Positions 25,756 to 34,966 of a stretch of 64,000 bases of DNA are shown in pieces. This stretch comes from an uncultured Flavobacteriaceae bacterium (GTDB taxonomy: Bacteria; Bacteroidota; Bacteroidia; Flavobacteriales; Flavobacteriaceae), in contig CANLXN010000003.1 in the NCBI GenBank assembly GCA_947495135.1, positions 186,001 through 250,000 of the forward strand, written 5' to 3'. The notes below the pieces were generated by a model. It was not told the origin of the DNA. It did not search any database and saw only the letters and a list, made by a program, of their open reading frames with translations. The stretch's first letter is position 1. Each line of letters starts with the position of its first letter. The position numbers and the translations under genes are program-made.

Positions 25756-26688
25756 TTGAAGGAACACCTTTCAGCTTCAGCATTTAAAAACGACCGCGGA
25801 AGTGTCGTTACTATTGGCACCTTCGATGGCGTTCATATTGGCCATAGCACCATCCTAAAAAGATTGGTCGAAACGGGCAAGAAAGACGAACTAGATTCGG
25901 TACTCCTCACCTTCTTTCCCCACCCTAGAATGGTACTTCAAAAAGATAGCGATCTAAAACTTATCAATACCATTTCAGAAAAAAAACAGTTACTAGAAGA
26001 CATTGGGCTTGATCATTTGGTCATTCATCCCTTCACCATGGAATTCTCAAGACTTACTGCATTAGAATACGTACGCGACGTCCTAGTAAACAAGCTTCAC
26101 GCTAAAAAAATCATTATCGGTTACGACCACCGTTTTGGACGAAACCGAACGGCAAATATTGTCGATCTCAGGGATTTTGGCACCACCTATGGCTTCACCG
26201 TAGAAGAAATTACTGCCCAAGAACTGAACGACGTTGCCATTAGCTCTACAAAAGTGAGAAAAGCATTGGAAGCAGGAGATATTACGGCCGCCAATTTGTA
26301 TCTCGGTTATAATTTTATGATTACAGGAACCGTGACCCGCGGAAAAGGGATTGGGAAAAACCTAGGTTATCCAACAGCCAATCTAAAACCAAGCGAATCC
26401 TACAAGCTTATACCTAAAAAGGGAGTGTATCTGGTAAAGTGCAACATCAATGGAGAACACTATTTTGGGCTTACCAACATTGGAACTAACCCAACCGTTG
26501 GCGGAACTCGAAAAACCATTGAGACCTATTTTATGAACCTGTCGAAAGATCTTTACGACACGGAACTTCGCATAGAGTTCATCACTCACATTAGGGATGA
26601 AGAGAATTTCGAGTCGGTGCAAGACCTCATTACCGCTATCAAAAATGACGAACAATTCGCTATCAACTTTTTAAAAACACATGAATAA
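25756..26688 (+). CDS. ribF: Bifunctional riboflavin kinase/FAD synthetase
   Basis: Converts riboflavin to FMN, then to FAD. The 310-residue protein has an N-terminal nucleotidyltransferase domain with GTFDGVHIGH (residues 20-29), the GYDHRFGRNR segment and ISSTKVRKALEAGDI. The kinase domain starts at about residue 185, with GTVTRGKGIGKNLGYPTANL. No ATG is near the N-terminus of the conserved region, and the frame starts with TTG at 25756, which I take as the start. It is tightly packed behind pth and overlaps the HTTM gene by eight bases. Confidence 0.93.
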   Translation: MKEHLSASAFKNDRGSVVTIGTFDGVHIGHSTILKRLVETGKKDELDSVLLTFFPHPRMVLQKDSDLKLINTISEKKQLLEDIGLDHLVIHPFTMEFSRLTALEYVRDVLVNKLHAKKIIIGYDHRFGRNRTANIVDLRDFGTTYGFTVEEITAQELNDVAISSTKVRKALEAGDITAANLYLGYNFMITGTVTRGKGIGKNLGYPTANLKPSESYKLIPKKGVYLVKCNINGEHYFGLTNIGTNPTVGGTRKTIETYFMNLSKDLYDTELRIEFITHIRDEENFESVQDLITAIKNDEQFAINFLKTHE

Positions 26689-28018
26689 GCTTCTCTTCAA
26701 GGAAATAGATAACACCGGACTCGTGCTTTGGCGTGTAGTCTTTGGTTTTCTAATTGCAGTTGAAGGTTTTGGGGCTATTGCCACGGGTTGGGTTCGAAGA
26801 ACAATGGTAGAACCGCAATTCACTTTCAATTTTATTGGCTTTGAATTTCTACAACCCTTACCTGGTAATGGCATGTACTATTATTTTGCGCTAATGGGTT
26901 GTTTTGGCGTGCTCGTAATGCTGGGCTACAAATATCGTTTTAGCATGTTTTGCTATGCGCTTATGTGGACTTGCGTATATCTTATGCAAAAGACTTCCTA
27001 CAACAACCATTACTATTTAATGATGCTACTTTGCTGGCTCATGGTCTTGCTTCCTGCCCATCGCTGGTTTTCTCTAGATGCTAAATATAACGACCACCTA
27101 AAATCCATTTCAGTTCCCCGTTGGACCTATTTGGTAGTGATCTTGCAGGTTGGGATTGTTTACACCTATGCCTCGGTTGCCAAATGGTATCCAGATTGGG
27201 TAGACGGCACAGTGGCTGCTCTCTTTATGGCAGGCAAGGCAGATTACTGGCTTATTGGTGACTTTTTACAGCAAAAATGGGTGCATTTCAGTATCGCTTA
27301 TGTAGGAGTGTTTTTTGACTTATTAATTGTTCCTCTTTTACTTTGGAAAAGAACGCGCTTCATCTTTTTCTGCATCTCTATTTTCTTTCATCTCTTTAAT
27401 TCGATTGTGTTTCAGATCGGTATTTTTCCATATATGTCGATGGCATTTGCCTTCTTCTTTTTCTCTTCTGAAATTTTACAGAAACGATTTCTTCCGAAGA
27501 AAAAATTATACGACGGCGAAGAAGTAAAGGTACCTGCCTACCGAAATCTGCTCATTGGAGGGTTTACGGTTTTTTTCATTATTCAGATAGCACTTCCCTT
27601 GAGACATTGGACCATCACAGACGATGTGCTTTGGACCGAAGAAGGGCATAGACTAAGTTGGCGCATGATGCTCCGCAGTAAATCTGGAATACTTAGGATG
27701 TATGTGGTAGACAAGGCAACTGGAGAACGTAATTCGTATAACTACGGCGAGTTATTATCTAAAAAACAGAAACGCTCTGTAAAAACCAAACCCGATATTA
27801 TATGGCAACTCGTGCAACGAGTAAAAGAAATAGAAGCGGCTAAGGGAAAAGATGTAGAGATTTATCTTACTTCTAGGGTACGTGTAAACGGCGGAGAGTT
27901 TCATCCATTTATAGATCCCGAAGTAGATATGGCACAGGCCGAATGGCATATTTTTGGACATGAAAATTGGATCTTACCATCTCCCGCGGACTATCACGCC
28001 AAGCCAGAAAAAGAATAA
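26681..28018 (+). CDS. HTTM domain membrane protein (vitamin K carboxylase-like)
   Basis: 445 residues with about seven to eight TM helices, beginning LLFKEIDNTGLVLWRVVFGFLIAVEGFG. The HTTM signature includes YNNHYYLMMLLCWLMVLLPAHRWFSLDAK and the later QVGIVYTYASVAKWYPDWVDG. A soluble C-terminal part of about 150 residues follows (VRVNGGEFHPFIDPEVDMAQAEW). HTTM proteins are related to gamma-glutamyl carboxylase, but bacterial substrates are mostly unknown. The ATG lies inside the end of ribF (8-base overlap), which implies translational coupling. Confidence 0.85.
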   Translation: MNKLLFKEIDNTGLVLWRVVFGFLIAVEGFGAIATGWVRRTMVEPQFTFNFIGFEFLQPLPGNGMYYYFALMGCFGVLVMLGYKYRFSMFCYALMWTCVYLMQKTSYNNHYYLMMLLCWLMVLLPAHRWFSLDAKYNDHLKSISVPRWTYLVVILQVGIVYTYASVAKWYPDWVDGTVAALFMAGKADYWLIGDFLQQKWVHFSIAYVGVFFDLLIVPLLLWKRTRFIFFCISIFFHLFNSIVFQIGIFPYMSMAFAFFFFSSEILQKRFLPKKKLYDGEEVKVPAYRNLLIGGFTVFFIIQIALPLRHWTITDDVLWTEEGHRLSWRMMLRSKSGILRMYVVDKATGERNSYNYGELLSKKQKRSVKTKPDIIWQLVQRVKEIEAAKGKDVEIYLTSRVRVNGGEFHPFIDPEVDMAQAEWHIFGHENWILPSPADYHAKPEKE

Positions 28019-28050
28019 TTCCAAATCATCTGTAAAACCCACATTTTTCC

Positions 28051-28058
28051 TAACTTTG
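28051..28058 (+). promoter_or_regulatory. -7 promoter element of serS
   Basis: TAACTTTG matches the Bacteroidota -7 consensus, 22 bases before the serS ATG. Confidence 0.55.
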
Positions 28059-28080
28059 CCCTCTTAAAATTCTAAGGAAA

Positions 28081-29352
28081 ATGTTACAAGTAACCAACAT
28101 TCGCGAACACAAAGACGCTTACATCAATGCACTTAGTAAAAGAGGCATTGATGCCAAAGCTATTTTGGAAGAAGTGTTAACCGCAGACGATCATCGTCGT
28201 GCTACTCAAACAAAATTGGACGAGATTTTATCCCAATCCAATACATTTTCCAAAGAAATAGGAATGCTTTTTAAGAATGGAGAAGCCCAGAAAGCAAATT
28301 TGTTGAAGGAAAAAACAGGACAGTTAAAAGAGCAATCCAAAGACTTACAAGAGGAATTGAACAAGACCGTAGAACAGCTTCAAGAGCTACTTTATACCGT
28401 TCCCAATATTCCCCATCACCTAGTGCCTGCAGGAACCGACGAAAATGATAACGAAGAAGTGTTTTCGGAAGGCGAGATCCCAAAATTAGGGGATGATGCG
28501 CTACCGCACTGGGAATTAGCAAAAAAATACGACCTTATCGATTTCGAATTAGGTGTGAAAATCACTGGAGCCGGTTTTCCAGTTTATAAAGGAAAAGGCG
28601 CCAGATTACAACGCGCACTCATTTCTTATTTCCTAGATAAAAACACTGCCGCGGGCTATACCGAATACCAAGTGCCCCATTTAGTGAATGAAGCATCTGC
28701 ATACGGAACGGGGCAATTGCCAGACAAAGAAGGCCAAATGTACCATGTAACGGGTGATGATCTATACCTCATTCCCACTGCCGAAGTTCCAGTAACCAAT
28801 ATGTTTAGAGGCGATTTGGTAATGCACAACCAATTGCCAATTACCTGTACTGGCTACACTCCTTGTTTTAGAAGGGAGGCCGGAAGCTACGGAGCGCATG
28901 TGAGAGGTTTAAATAGGTTGCATCAGTTCGATAAAGTAGAAATTGTACGTGTGGAACATCCAGATAACAGCTACGCAGCATTAGACGGAATGGTAGATCA
29001 CATCAAAGAAATTTTAAGAGACCTTAAACTACCTTACCGTATTTTAAGGCTTTGTGGAGGAGACCTTGGCTTTACAGCCGCCCTTACCTATGATTTCGAA
29101 GTATTTTCCACCGCACAAGACCGCTGGTTAGAAATCTCTTCCGCATCTAATTTTGAAACCTTTCAAGCAAACAGACTCAAACTACGTTTTAAAGACAAGG
29201 ACGGTAAAAACCACCTAGCCCACACCCTTAATGGAAGCGCCCTTGCCTTGCCAAGAGTTCTCGCGGGAATCCTAGAAAATTACCAAACTCCAAACGGAAT
29301 TAAAATTCCAGAGGTATTAGTGCCGTATTGTGGGTTTGATATGATTGATTAG
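28081..29352 (+). CDS. serS: Serine--tRNA ligase
   Basis: 423 residues. An N-terminal coiled-coil arm that binds the tRNA-Ser variable arm occupies about residues 25-115. The class II catalytic core follows. Motif 2 is CFRREAGSYGAHVRGLNRLHQFDKVEIV. The ATP/serine site has LEISSASNFETFQANRLKLRF, and motif 3 is LNGSALALPRVLAGILENYQ. Complete and ordinary. It marks the left border of the accessory segment; its usual downstream partner in flavobacteria, a large TPR gene, lies here 5.6 kb away. Confidence 0.97.
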   Translation: MLQVTNIREHKDAYINALSKRGIDAKAILEEVLTADDHRRATQTKLDEILSQSNTFSKEIGMLFKNGEAQKANLLKEKTGQLKEQSKDLQEELNKTVEQLQELLYTVPNIPHHLVPAGTDENDNEEVFSEGEIPKLGDDALPHWELAKKYDLIDFELGVKITGAGFPVYKGKGARLQRALISYFLDKNTAAGYTEYQVPHLVNEASAYGTGQLPDKEGQMYHVTGDDLYLIPTAEVPVTNMFRGDLVMHNQLPITCTGYTPCFRREAGSYGAHVRGLNRLHQFDKVEIVRVEHPDNSYAALDGMVDHIKEILRDLKLPYRILRLCGGDLGFTAALTYDFEVFSTAQDRWLEISSASNFETFQANRLKLRFKDKDGKNHLAHTLNGSALALPRVLAGILENYQTPNGIKIPEVLVPYCGFDMID

Positions 29353-29528
29353 GTATTAGGTAAAATTTAATCTCTCATTATATGCTTTGCATTTACGTTT
29401 GGATAGAAAGTGTTTTTTCCAAACTGTCAATTACTTAAGCTTAGTCGGTCGTACTAGAATTTCTTTTAAAACAAAGAGCCTTCTTGCTGGATTTGAGTAT
29501 ATTTTATTATATTTATTCTAACAAATTG

Positions 29529-29588
29529 CTCCCCAGCTTAATACACCTTGTCAAACAATAAGGCGTATTAGGTTTGGGGAGTTTTTTG
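29529..29588 (+). terminator. Hairpin-plus-U-run element, copy A
   Basis: CTCCCCA (29529-29535) pairs with TGGGGAG (29575-29581). TAATAC (29539-29544) pairs with GTATTA (29565-29570), and CCTT (29546-29549) with AAGG (29560-29563). TTTTTTG follows. It could terminate serS, be an attenuator of the next gene, or be a small RNA. It shares sequence with copy B at 30809. Confidence 0.7.
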
Positions 29589-29654
29589 TGGAAATTTCAT
29601 GACCATTAAAAGGCTTTCCATAAATGTTAATCAACCATCTAATAACCAACAAAT

Positions 29655-30647
29655 ATGGAATCTAAAAGAACCTATAATTGGACAGTAATAGCCATTTCCT
29701 TAAGTATTATAATATTGGGACTCACCTTTATTTTAATTTCAATATGGATAGAAACGGATTCTATCAAAAATAATGAATTGGATCCAAGTGTTTCTATATT
29801 TTTACCTCGGGCGTTAAATACTATTGGAGTTAGTTTTCTGGTGATCGGCACTATCTCCGTATTTAGAGAATTTCTCCTGCGACAGGCTATAAACAGATAT
29901 ACAGAAGAGATTCTTCAGAATATCTACAATAAGGAGAAGGAAAGTGTTTTTAAATTTGCTCATGAGGAAAAGAAAAAACTCATAGAATCACTTGATGAAG
30001 CAAGGAATGAGACCATAACATCCATAAAAAAAACTATAGTGGACGCTATGCCTCCAAAATACACCCATATTCGAGAAGCAGGAATAGTTGATGTTTTTGA
30101 AAGTTTAGACATCAAAAAATTACAAAAAAAAATAAAAAAACTACGTAATGATGAATTTCGTATTCTCAAAATGTGGATCCCAAATCTAAATGTTATAGAA
30201 CATAATATAATAGACGCAATTAACCACAGAGATTGTAAAATTAAGATTGCACTACAAAACCCCGCCAAATTAGAAGTAATCAAAAAGAGAGCTGCCACTT
30301 TGAGATATTTTGAAGAGAGGGATATTCTAAATGAACTTCGCAAAAATCAAGAACAGCTATATTCCATTTGGGAGCGGTTAAGTGATGACAAAAAAGATAA
30401 TTTAATGGTAAAGTATTTCGATACGTTTGTCTCAGTTTCTTTATGGGGCTATGGAAATAATTATATCATGGGTCTATATCTCAACAAGAGGTTGTCTGGT
30501 CAAGGGGTTCAAATAAAAGCAAACGGAACGACCCATTATTTATACAATTCTTTAAAAGAGCATTTCGATGAAATTTGGGGCAACTCTTCACCGATGGATT
30601 TAAAATCCTTTAAATTAAATGAAGATAACCAACATCCTAAAACTTAA
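29655..30647 (+). CDS. Two-TM protein with coiled coil and PLD-like C-terminal domain
   Basis: 330 residues. Two TM helices lie near 9-31 and 52-70, leaving a short loop and a long C-terminal part in the cytoplasm. Residues 75-135 form a charged coiled coil. The C-terminal 180 residues (from RILKMWIPNLNVIEHNIIDAI to GLYLNKRLSGQGVQIKANG) resemble the PLD-like domain often seen in prokaryotic conflict genes, where a TWIPN/TWIPD motif and a GFYLHG-like strand recur. No HKD catalytic motif is visible. The assignment is from pattern memory and is uncertain. It stands 272 bases upstream of the Trypco1/trypsin-STAND pair and may belong to the same defence module. Confidence 0.5.
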   Translation: MESKRTYNWTVIAISLSIIILGLTFILISIWIETDSIKNNELDPSVSIFLPRALNTIGVSFLVIGTISVFREFLLRQAINRYTEEILQNIYNKEKESVFKFAHEEKKKLIESLDEARNETITSIKKTIVDAMPPKYTHIREAGIVDVFESLDIKKLQKKIKKLRNDEFRILKMWIPNLNVIEHNIIDAINHRDCKIKIALQNPAKLEVIKKRAATLRYFEERDILNELRKNQEQLYSIWERLSDDKKDNLMVKYFDTFVSVSLWGYGNNYIMGLYLNKRLSGQGVQIKANGTTHYLYNSLKEHFDEIWGNSSPMDLKSFKLNEDNQHPKT

Positions 30648-30808
30648 GCCTTATAACTAGATTTAGTGAAATATAACTCAAATTCTAATATCAACTTTTC
30701 TAGACAACAAGGCAAGACTCGTCCGCGTGATTGTTATCTGATCACTTAGAACACGAAAGCCCGCATCCCCTTCTAAATAAATTTTCCTAACTTTAAACTA
30801 TTAAAGAA

Positions 30809-30874
30809 CTCCCCAGTTTGATATGTCTTGTTTTAGCATAAGGCATGCCCTGAATTGTGGGTTTTTTTTGTGGG
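30809..30874 (+). terminator. Hairpin-plus-U-run element, copy B
   Basis: Diverged copy of the element at 29529. It shares CTCCCCAG, the ATA..TTGT segment, ATAAGGC and the final TTTTTTTTGTGG. The base stem CTCCCCA / TGTGGG is weaker than in copy A, and a TAACTTTA -7-like element lies about 20 bases before it. It ends about 45 bases before the Trypco1 ATG. Confidence 0.5.
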
Positions 30875-30919
30875 TTCACCCTAGTGAGCTCTATAACATG
30901 TTCAAAACATTAAAGGAAA

Positions 30920-31258
30920 ATGGAAGATTACATTGAAATTGATTTAGAAGATGATAACCTAAAGTTATACATTGACGTTACATCGGAAAAAAGTAAAACT
31001 AGAGGAGAAATGTATGATGTTGGCAGTGATTCTGAACCAAAAATTGTAAAAACTACTAGAGAGAAATTTGAGAAATCTTTAGAATCTGTCAAGTATGTGG
31101 GGCATATGATTTCTGAGAAACTGAAGGACTTAAAACCGCAAAGGACCGAGGTAGAATTTGGAATAAAACTAAATGCCGATGCCAACGTGATCATCTCATC
31201 CTTATCTACTGAAGTTAACTTTAAAGTAAAACTTGTTTGGGAGAATGCAGCCGAGTAG
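30920..31258 (+). CDS. Trypco1 (trypsin-co-occurring domain 1, CU044_2847 type) protein
   Basis: 112 residues. The fold pattern fits the Trypco1/CU044_2847 family: an N-terminal beta segment (YIEIDLEDDNLKLYIDV), a middle helix after REKFEKSLESVKYVGHMISEKLKDL, and a C-terminal beta pair with RTEVEFGIKLNADANVIISS followed by VNFKVKLVW. These domains are known from their regular association with trypsin-like domains and STAND/NACHT-type NTPases in predicted conflict systems. Its stop overlaps the ATG of the trypsin-STAND gene (31245) by 14 bases, so the two are translated together. Confidence 0.8.
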   Translation: MEDYIEIDLEDDNLKLYIDVTSEKSKTRGEMYDVGSDSEPKIVKTTREKFEKSLESVKYVGHMISEKLKDLKPQRTEVEFGIKLNADANVIISSLSTEVNFKVKLVWENAAE

Positions 31259-33755
31259 CTTTTACGTTCGAATTGTCCATAAAAATGACACTGGTGATAC
31301 AGTTACGTTAGGTTCAGGAATCTTATTAAACAATACAACCGTTATTTCTTGCTTTCATGTTATTAACACTGAAAAAGCAAAAAATAATCCAGTGTTTTAC
31401 GCCGAAATTCCAGAATCTCATTTTTCCTTTCCAATACCGCTTAAAATTTTTCAGTCTCAACCGACTATTGATTTAGTCATCTTCAAAATAGAAACACCCC
31501 TCGACCACCTTGACTACCCAATAACGTTTTTGAAATCGGGGTATTCTAAATTAACGTCTGAGATCTGTTCTGTTTACATCAAAAAAAATAAAACTTCCTA
31601 CGGTTGGACAGAGGCAAGAGTTGATTATAAATCCCACGATTATCTAATTCAGACTACCCGAATTACTGAAAAGCATGTCCCGGTCAACCGTGGTCATAGT
31701 GGAGCCGCCGTTTGGTATAACAACAAGGGGTCAAAAATGGTTATTGGAATGGTGAAAAATGCGGACGGTATGGATCGATTTGATTTTGTTTCAGGAGAAG
31801 ATATCATACCCTATTTAGATGGAATCAACCTAAGCAGTTTAGACATTAAAAAACTTTACTTAACTCCTACTTATCTTCGTTTAGATCGCTACTATCAACC
31901 TTGCGCAAGCTTTATTAGAGAGCAGCCCAACTTAAACAAAATTCTTTGTTTATACGGTATTAGCGGTATTGGTAAAACCAGTCTGTCCACTGATTTAGTT
32001 AAAAACACTGAATCAAATTTTGAATGGATAGATTGCACGTTGGTGAATGATCAAGCAATTTTCTCTAGAGTTATAGATAAGCTTGATAAAAATGATTTTG
32101 TAATACTAGACAGCTTATTCAAAAACCACAAATTCTTTACCCAAAATTGGCTTGATCAACTATCAAAAGAAGTGAATTTTATCATAACCACCTCTTGTTC
32201 CGTATGTAAAAGAAGAATTGAAAGTTGGAATGGTAAATATGAAAAATATAGTCTTAAAACAGTTGAATTAAATGGGTTCAATACAGAAGAAGGCATTGCT
32301 TTCTTGAAGCCAATTGACAACAAATATATTGATCTACATTTAAAAGAAACGATCTTCAAAGTTTCGAAGGGTGTTCCGTTAATCTTAACATTAATTATGG
32401 ACATGATCGACTTTGAAATCGAGAAAAAACAAGATGAATACGATTCATTCGAGGATAACCAATATGTTTTTCAAATTCTTGACAGGGAGTTTTCAGAAGA
32501 AAAAATTGCTGAAATAGTAATTACACGCTGGTTTCAACATGCGAATATTCATAAAATAAAAAAAGAGATTCTTTATCTAGTTTCCTGTATTTCGAATATA
32601 GGCATGACACTTAATTCTATTTCTCAAACCCTTAAACGACCCGTTTCTGAGATTTCAAAACCGCTTGAAAATTTGCGCCAAAAAGGATTTATCACCGTAA
32701 AACAAGATCCCGAGAATAGTGAGAAGTTAATTACCGCTCACGATTCGATTAAAAAAATTGCACATCAAATAAAAGGATTTGACAAACAGAAATTCGAAGA
32801 ATCATTTTTCCAATACATACAAAACGATGGCCAAAAAATTGAATGTGGTCTAGTAACTCGGATAGATGCACTCATATTGAAAATGAAAGGTATTTGGGAA
32901 AAATCGAATACAAGATTAACTACAAGCAGCTCTGTTGATTTCATGACTCAACTAGAAAGGTATTCAAACGAATTAAATTCGCTCATACCCAGCAATGCAG
33001 GCTCCTCGGAAAAATCAAAATGGATTGCTGAACTTTTCGACCCATTAACTTCAGAAAACTGTACAGTACTTATCCCACTCGCCAGAACCATGTCTCCTTT
33101 GAACGCCAACATGATGATTGCCGAATTGGCTTGGAGCGCTTTGGACAAAAATATCATGAATGAAGAAGCAGATTCTTTTATGGCAAGAGCAAACCTTATT
33201 TGTGCGGCTTTCTCTCATTGGAGAAGATTACCCCATCTTGAGAAATCTCTTATTCTTGAAAAATCAAAAGAGCACTTGATCAATTTAGAAATCCATCAAA
33301 GAATGAATAGTATTAATGATCCAGACTTAGAAGCATCAATGATTATAGGTGGTTTATGCTCTATCGGCCTCACTGAAGATGCAATGGAAATTGTAATGAA
33401 GGGACGTTTTTCGCAATTCAATGATGAAATGGATTTAAGTTACTTGATGATTCTAGCTAGTTTACTCGATGGCCCTATCACAGAACTAAAGAAAAAGCAT
33501 ATCGAAGATTTCATGAACGCTAGATTAGCATACACGACGGAAAATGAAGCCAAAGACGATATGATTGCATATATTGAATACAAAGGATTTATAATAGATA
33601 AGGCGAGATTCAAGAACAAAAAAGAATTCTATTTTAACGGAAACAATGACAAACTCAGCGGACTATCAATGGCAATCGCTAAAATCACAAACTGCAATGA
33701 ATTTAGGACGTTCGTAATAGAAGAAAGGAAAAACGGAGCTGAAGTGTGGATATAA
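31245..33755 (+). CDS. Trypsin-like protease fused to STAND NTPase (predicted defence protein)
   Basis: 836 residues from ATG 31245; an upstream TTG at 31233 is less likely. Residues 1-195 are a trypsin-like domain with a full triad by position: H38 (TTVISCFHV), D76 (IDLVIF), S152 (NRGHSGAAV). No signal peptide is present, so it is cytoplasmic. The P-loop NTPase begins near 232, with Walker A G238-ISGIGKT, Walker B FVILD289, and a TTS sensor segment at 315-317 (NFIITTSC). A winged-helix region follows at about 440-520 (SISQTLKRPVSEISKPLENLRQKGFITV). The rest is helical repeat-like, probably the sensor. The design is protease held inactive until the sensor detects a trigger. It pairs with Trypco1 by a 14-base overlap. 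Confidence 0.85.
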   Translation: MQPSSFYVRIVHKNDTGDTVTLGSGILLNNTTVISCFHVINTEKAKNNPVFYAEIPESHFSFPIPLKIFQSQPTIDLVIFKIETPLDHLDYPITFLKSGYSKLTSEICSVYIKKNKTSYGWTEARVDYKSHDYLIQTTRITEKHVPVNRGHSGAAVWYNNKGSKMVIGMVKNADGMDRFDFVSGEDIIPYLDGINLSSLDIKKLYLTPTYLRLDRYYQPCASFIREQPNLNKILCLYGISGIGKTSLSTDLVKNTESNFEWIDCTLVNDQAIFSRVIDKLDKNDFVILDSLFKNHKFFTQNWLDQLSKEVNFIITTSCSVCKRRIESWNGKYEKYSLKTVELNGFNTEEGIAFLKPIDNKYIDLHLKETIFKVSKGVPLILTLIMDMIDFEIEKKQDEYDSFEDNQYVFQILDREFSEEKIAEIVITRWFQHANIHKIKKEILYLVSCISNIGMTLNSISQTLKRPVSEISKPLENLRQKGFITVKQDPENSEKLITAHDSIKKIAHQIKGFDKQKFEESFFQYIQNDGQKIECGLVTRIDALILKMKGIWEKSNTRLTTSSSVDFMTQLERYSNELNSLIPSNAGSSEKSKWIAELFDPLTSENCTVLIPLARTMSPLNANMMIAELAWSALDKNIMNEEADSFMARANLICAAFSHWRRLPHLEKSLILEKSKEHLINLEIHQRMNSINDPDLEASMIIGGLCSIGLTEDAMEIVMKGRFSQFNDEMDLSYLMILASLLDGPITELKKKHIEDFMNARLAYTTENEAKDDMIAYIEYKGFIIDKARFKNKKEFYFNGNNDKLSGLSMAIAKITNCNEFRTFVIEERKNGAEVWI

Positions 33756-33887
33756 AACTGGTTAATTCAAACAATTTTTAGCATCGATCTATTTCCCACA
33801 TCGTACATCATTTATAGTAATCGGTGACCAGTGACCAGAAAACAAAGACTTTAAAACAGAAGTTGGCGTTATCGTAATCTCAAAAAA

Positions 33888-34862
33888 ATGAAAAAGCTAA
33901 TACTATTAATAGTAGCGTTATCTGCGAGCACCATACAGTCGCAAATAACACTAATCCCAGATGAGGATTTTGAGCAATATCTTATCGATGAAAACATTGA
34001 TACGGACGGAATAATTAATGGCCACGTACTAACTACAGATATTGAAGATGAGCTTGCAATTAATGTTTTAGGGCTCCAGATAACGGACTTTACGGGTATT
34101 GAGGATTTTGCAAGTTTGGAACTGCTGTATATAAAACAAATAGATATTGAGGAAATAAATATTTCTAACAATTCAAATTTAAAGGATCTACGATTTGAAG
34201 ATGTGAGTCTTACCAGTCTAAATATTAGCCAAAATACTGAACTCGAGCAATTTACCTTAAGCGTAAACTTAAGTGGTGGACTTTATACAAGTTCAATAAG
34301 TAGTGTGGACTTTAGCAACAACACGTTAATTGGTTCAATAATCATTAACAAAGCTGAACTTACATCGATAGATTTATCCACAAATTCTGGTACGTTGGAT
34401 TTTCTAAGATTAGCTGGTTTGGAGACACTAACCTCCATAAATCTCAAGAATGGACAAAACGAGCAACTCTTGTTTGTTCGTATTCTTGGAAACGATCTTT
34501 TAGATTGTGTACAAGTGGACGATCCCGATGCTGTTATTGCAGGTGTCGAACCGCCTTATGACGACTGGATTATTGAGAATAATCCCACAATCACAGATGA
34601 CTGCATGCTAGGCACTAACGATTTTAAGACTTATAATATTCAAGTTTATCCCAATCCAGTAAGCAACACATTATATTTAGATAACGTAGAAAATGTTAAA
34701 TTAGACCGTATTGTTATTTACGATGTTTTAGGAAAAAAAGTGTTCGAGACAAACGAACACAGAGATAGATTGGACCTAACACATCTAGACACGGGAATTT
34801 TCTTTGTAAACATCTATGCTAAAGACGGAAAAATGCTCGTAGAACGTATTATGAAGGAATAG
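33888..34862 (+). CDS. Leucine-rich-repeat-like cell-surface protein with T9SS sorting tail
   Basis: 324 residues. A signal peptide (LILLIVALSASTIQSQ) is followed by a short conserved segment (IPDEDFEQYLIDENIDTDG) and irregular LRR-like repeats (LTSLNISQNTELEQF, LTSIDLSTNSGTLDFL). The last 75 residues are a type A T9SS sorting domain (YNIQVYPNPVSNTLYLDN, then IVIYDVLGKKVFE and GIFFVNIYAKDGKMLVERIMKE). It should be secreted across the outer membrane and anchored at the surface. Proteins of this build often mediate adhesion; the ligand is unknown. It sits between the defence module and the TPR gene. Confidence 0.85.
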   Translation: MKKLILLIVALSASTIQSQITLIPDEDFEQYLIDENIDTDGIINGHVLTTDIEDELAINVLGLQITDFTGIEDFASLELLYIKQIDIEEINISNNSNLKDLRFEDVSLTSLNISQNTELEQFTLSVNLSGGLYTSSISSVDFSNNTLIGSIIINKAELTSIDLSTNSGTLDFLRLAGLETLTSINLKNGQNEQLLFVRILGNDLLDCVQVDDPDAVIAGVEPPYDDWIIENNPTITDDCMLGTNDFKTYNIQVYPNPVSNTLYLDNVENVKLDRIVIYDVLGKKVFETNEHRDRLDLTHLDTGIFFVNIYAKDGKMLVERIMKE

Positions 34863-34924
34863 GTAACCTTTTTTAAATAATTCCTGAACTCCCCAAACAA
34901 ACCCCACCCATCCTTTACCCCAAC

Positions 34925-34962
34925 TTTTGACAAAAACTTAACATCAAGTTTTCCTATATTTA
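34925..34962 (+). promoter_or_regulatory. Promoter of the TPR gene
   Basis: TATATTTA (34955-34962), a near-consensus -7 element, with TTTTG at 34925-34929 as a possible -33 (spacer about 25). Only four bases separate the -7 element and ATG 34967, so the mRNA would be leaderless or the real start lies later. Confidence 0.4.
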
Positions 34963-34966
34963 CCAC

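Noticed and set aside
26671-26874. 67-codon minus-strand frame over ribF/HTTM
   Set aside because: It is antisense to well-supported coding sequence.
34886-34925. Third CTCCCC segment after the LRR gene
   Set aside because: It shares only CTCCCC with hairpin copies A and B; the rest does not pair or align.
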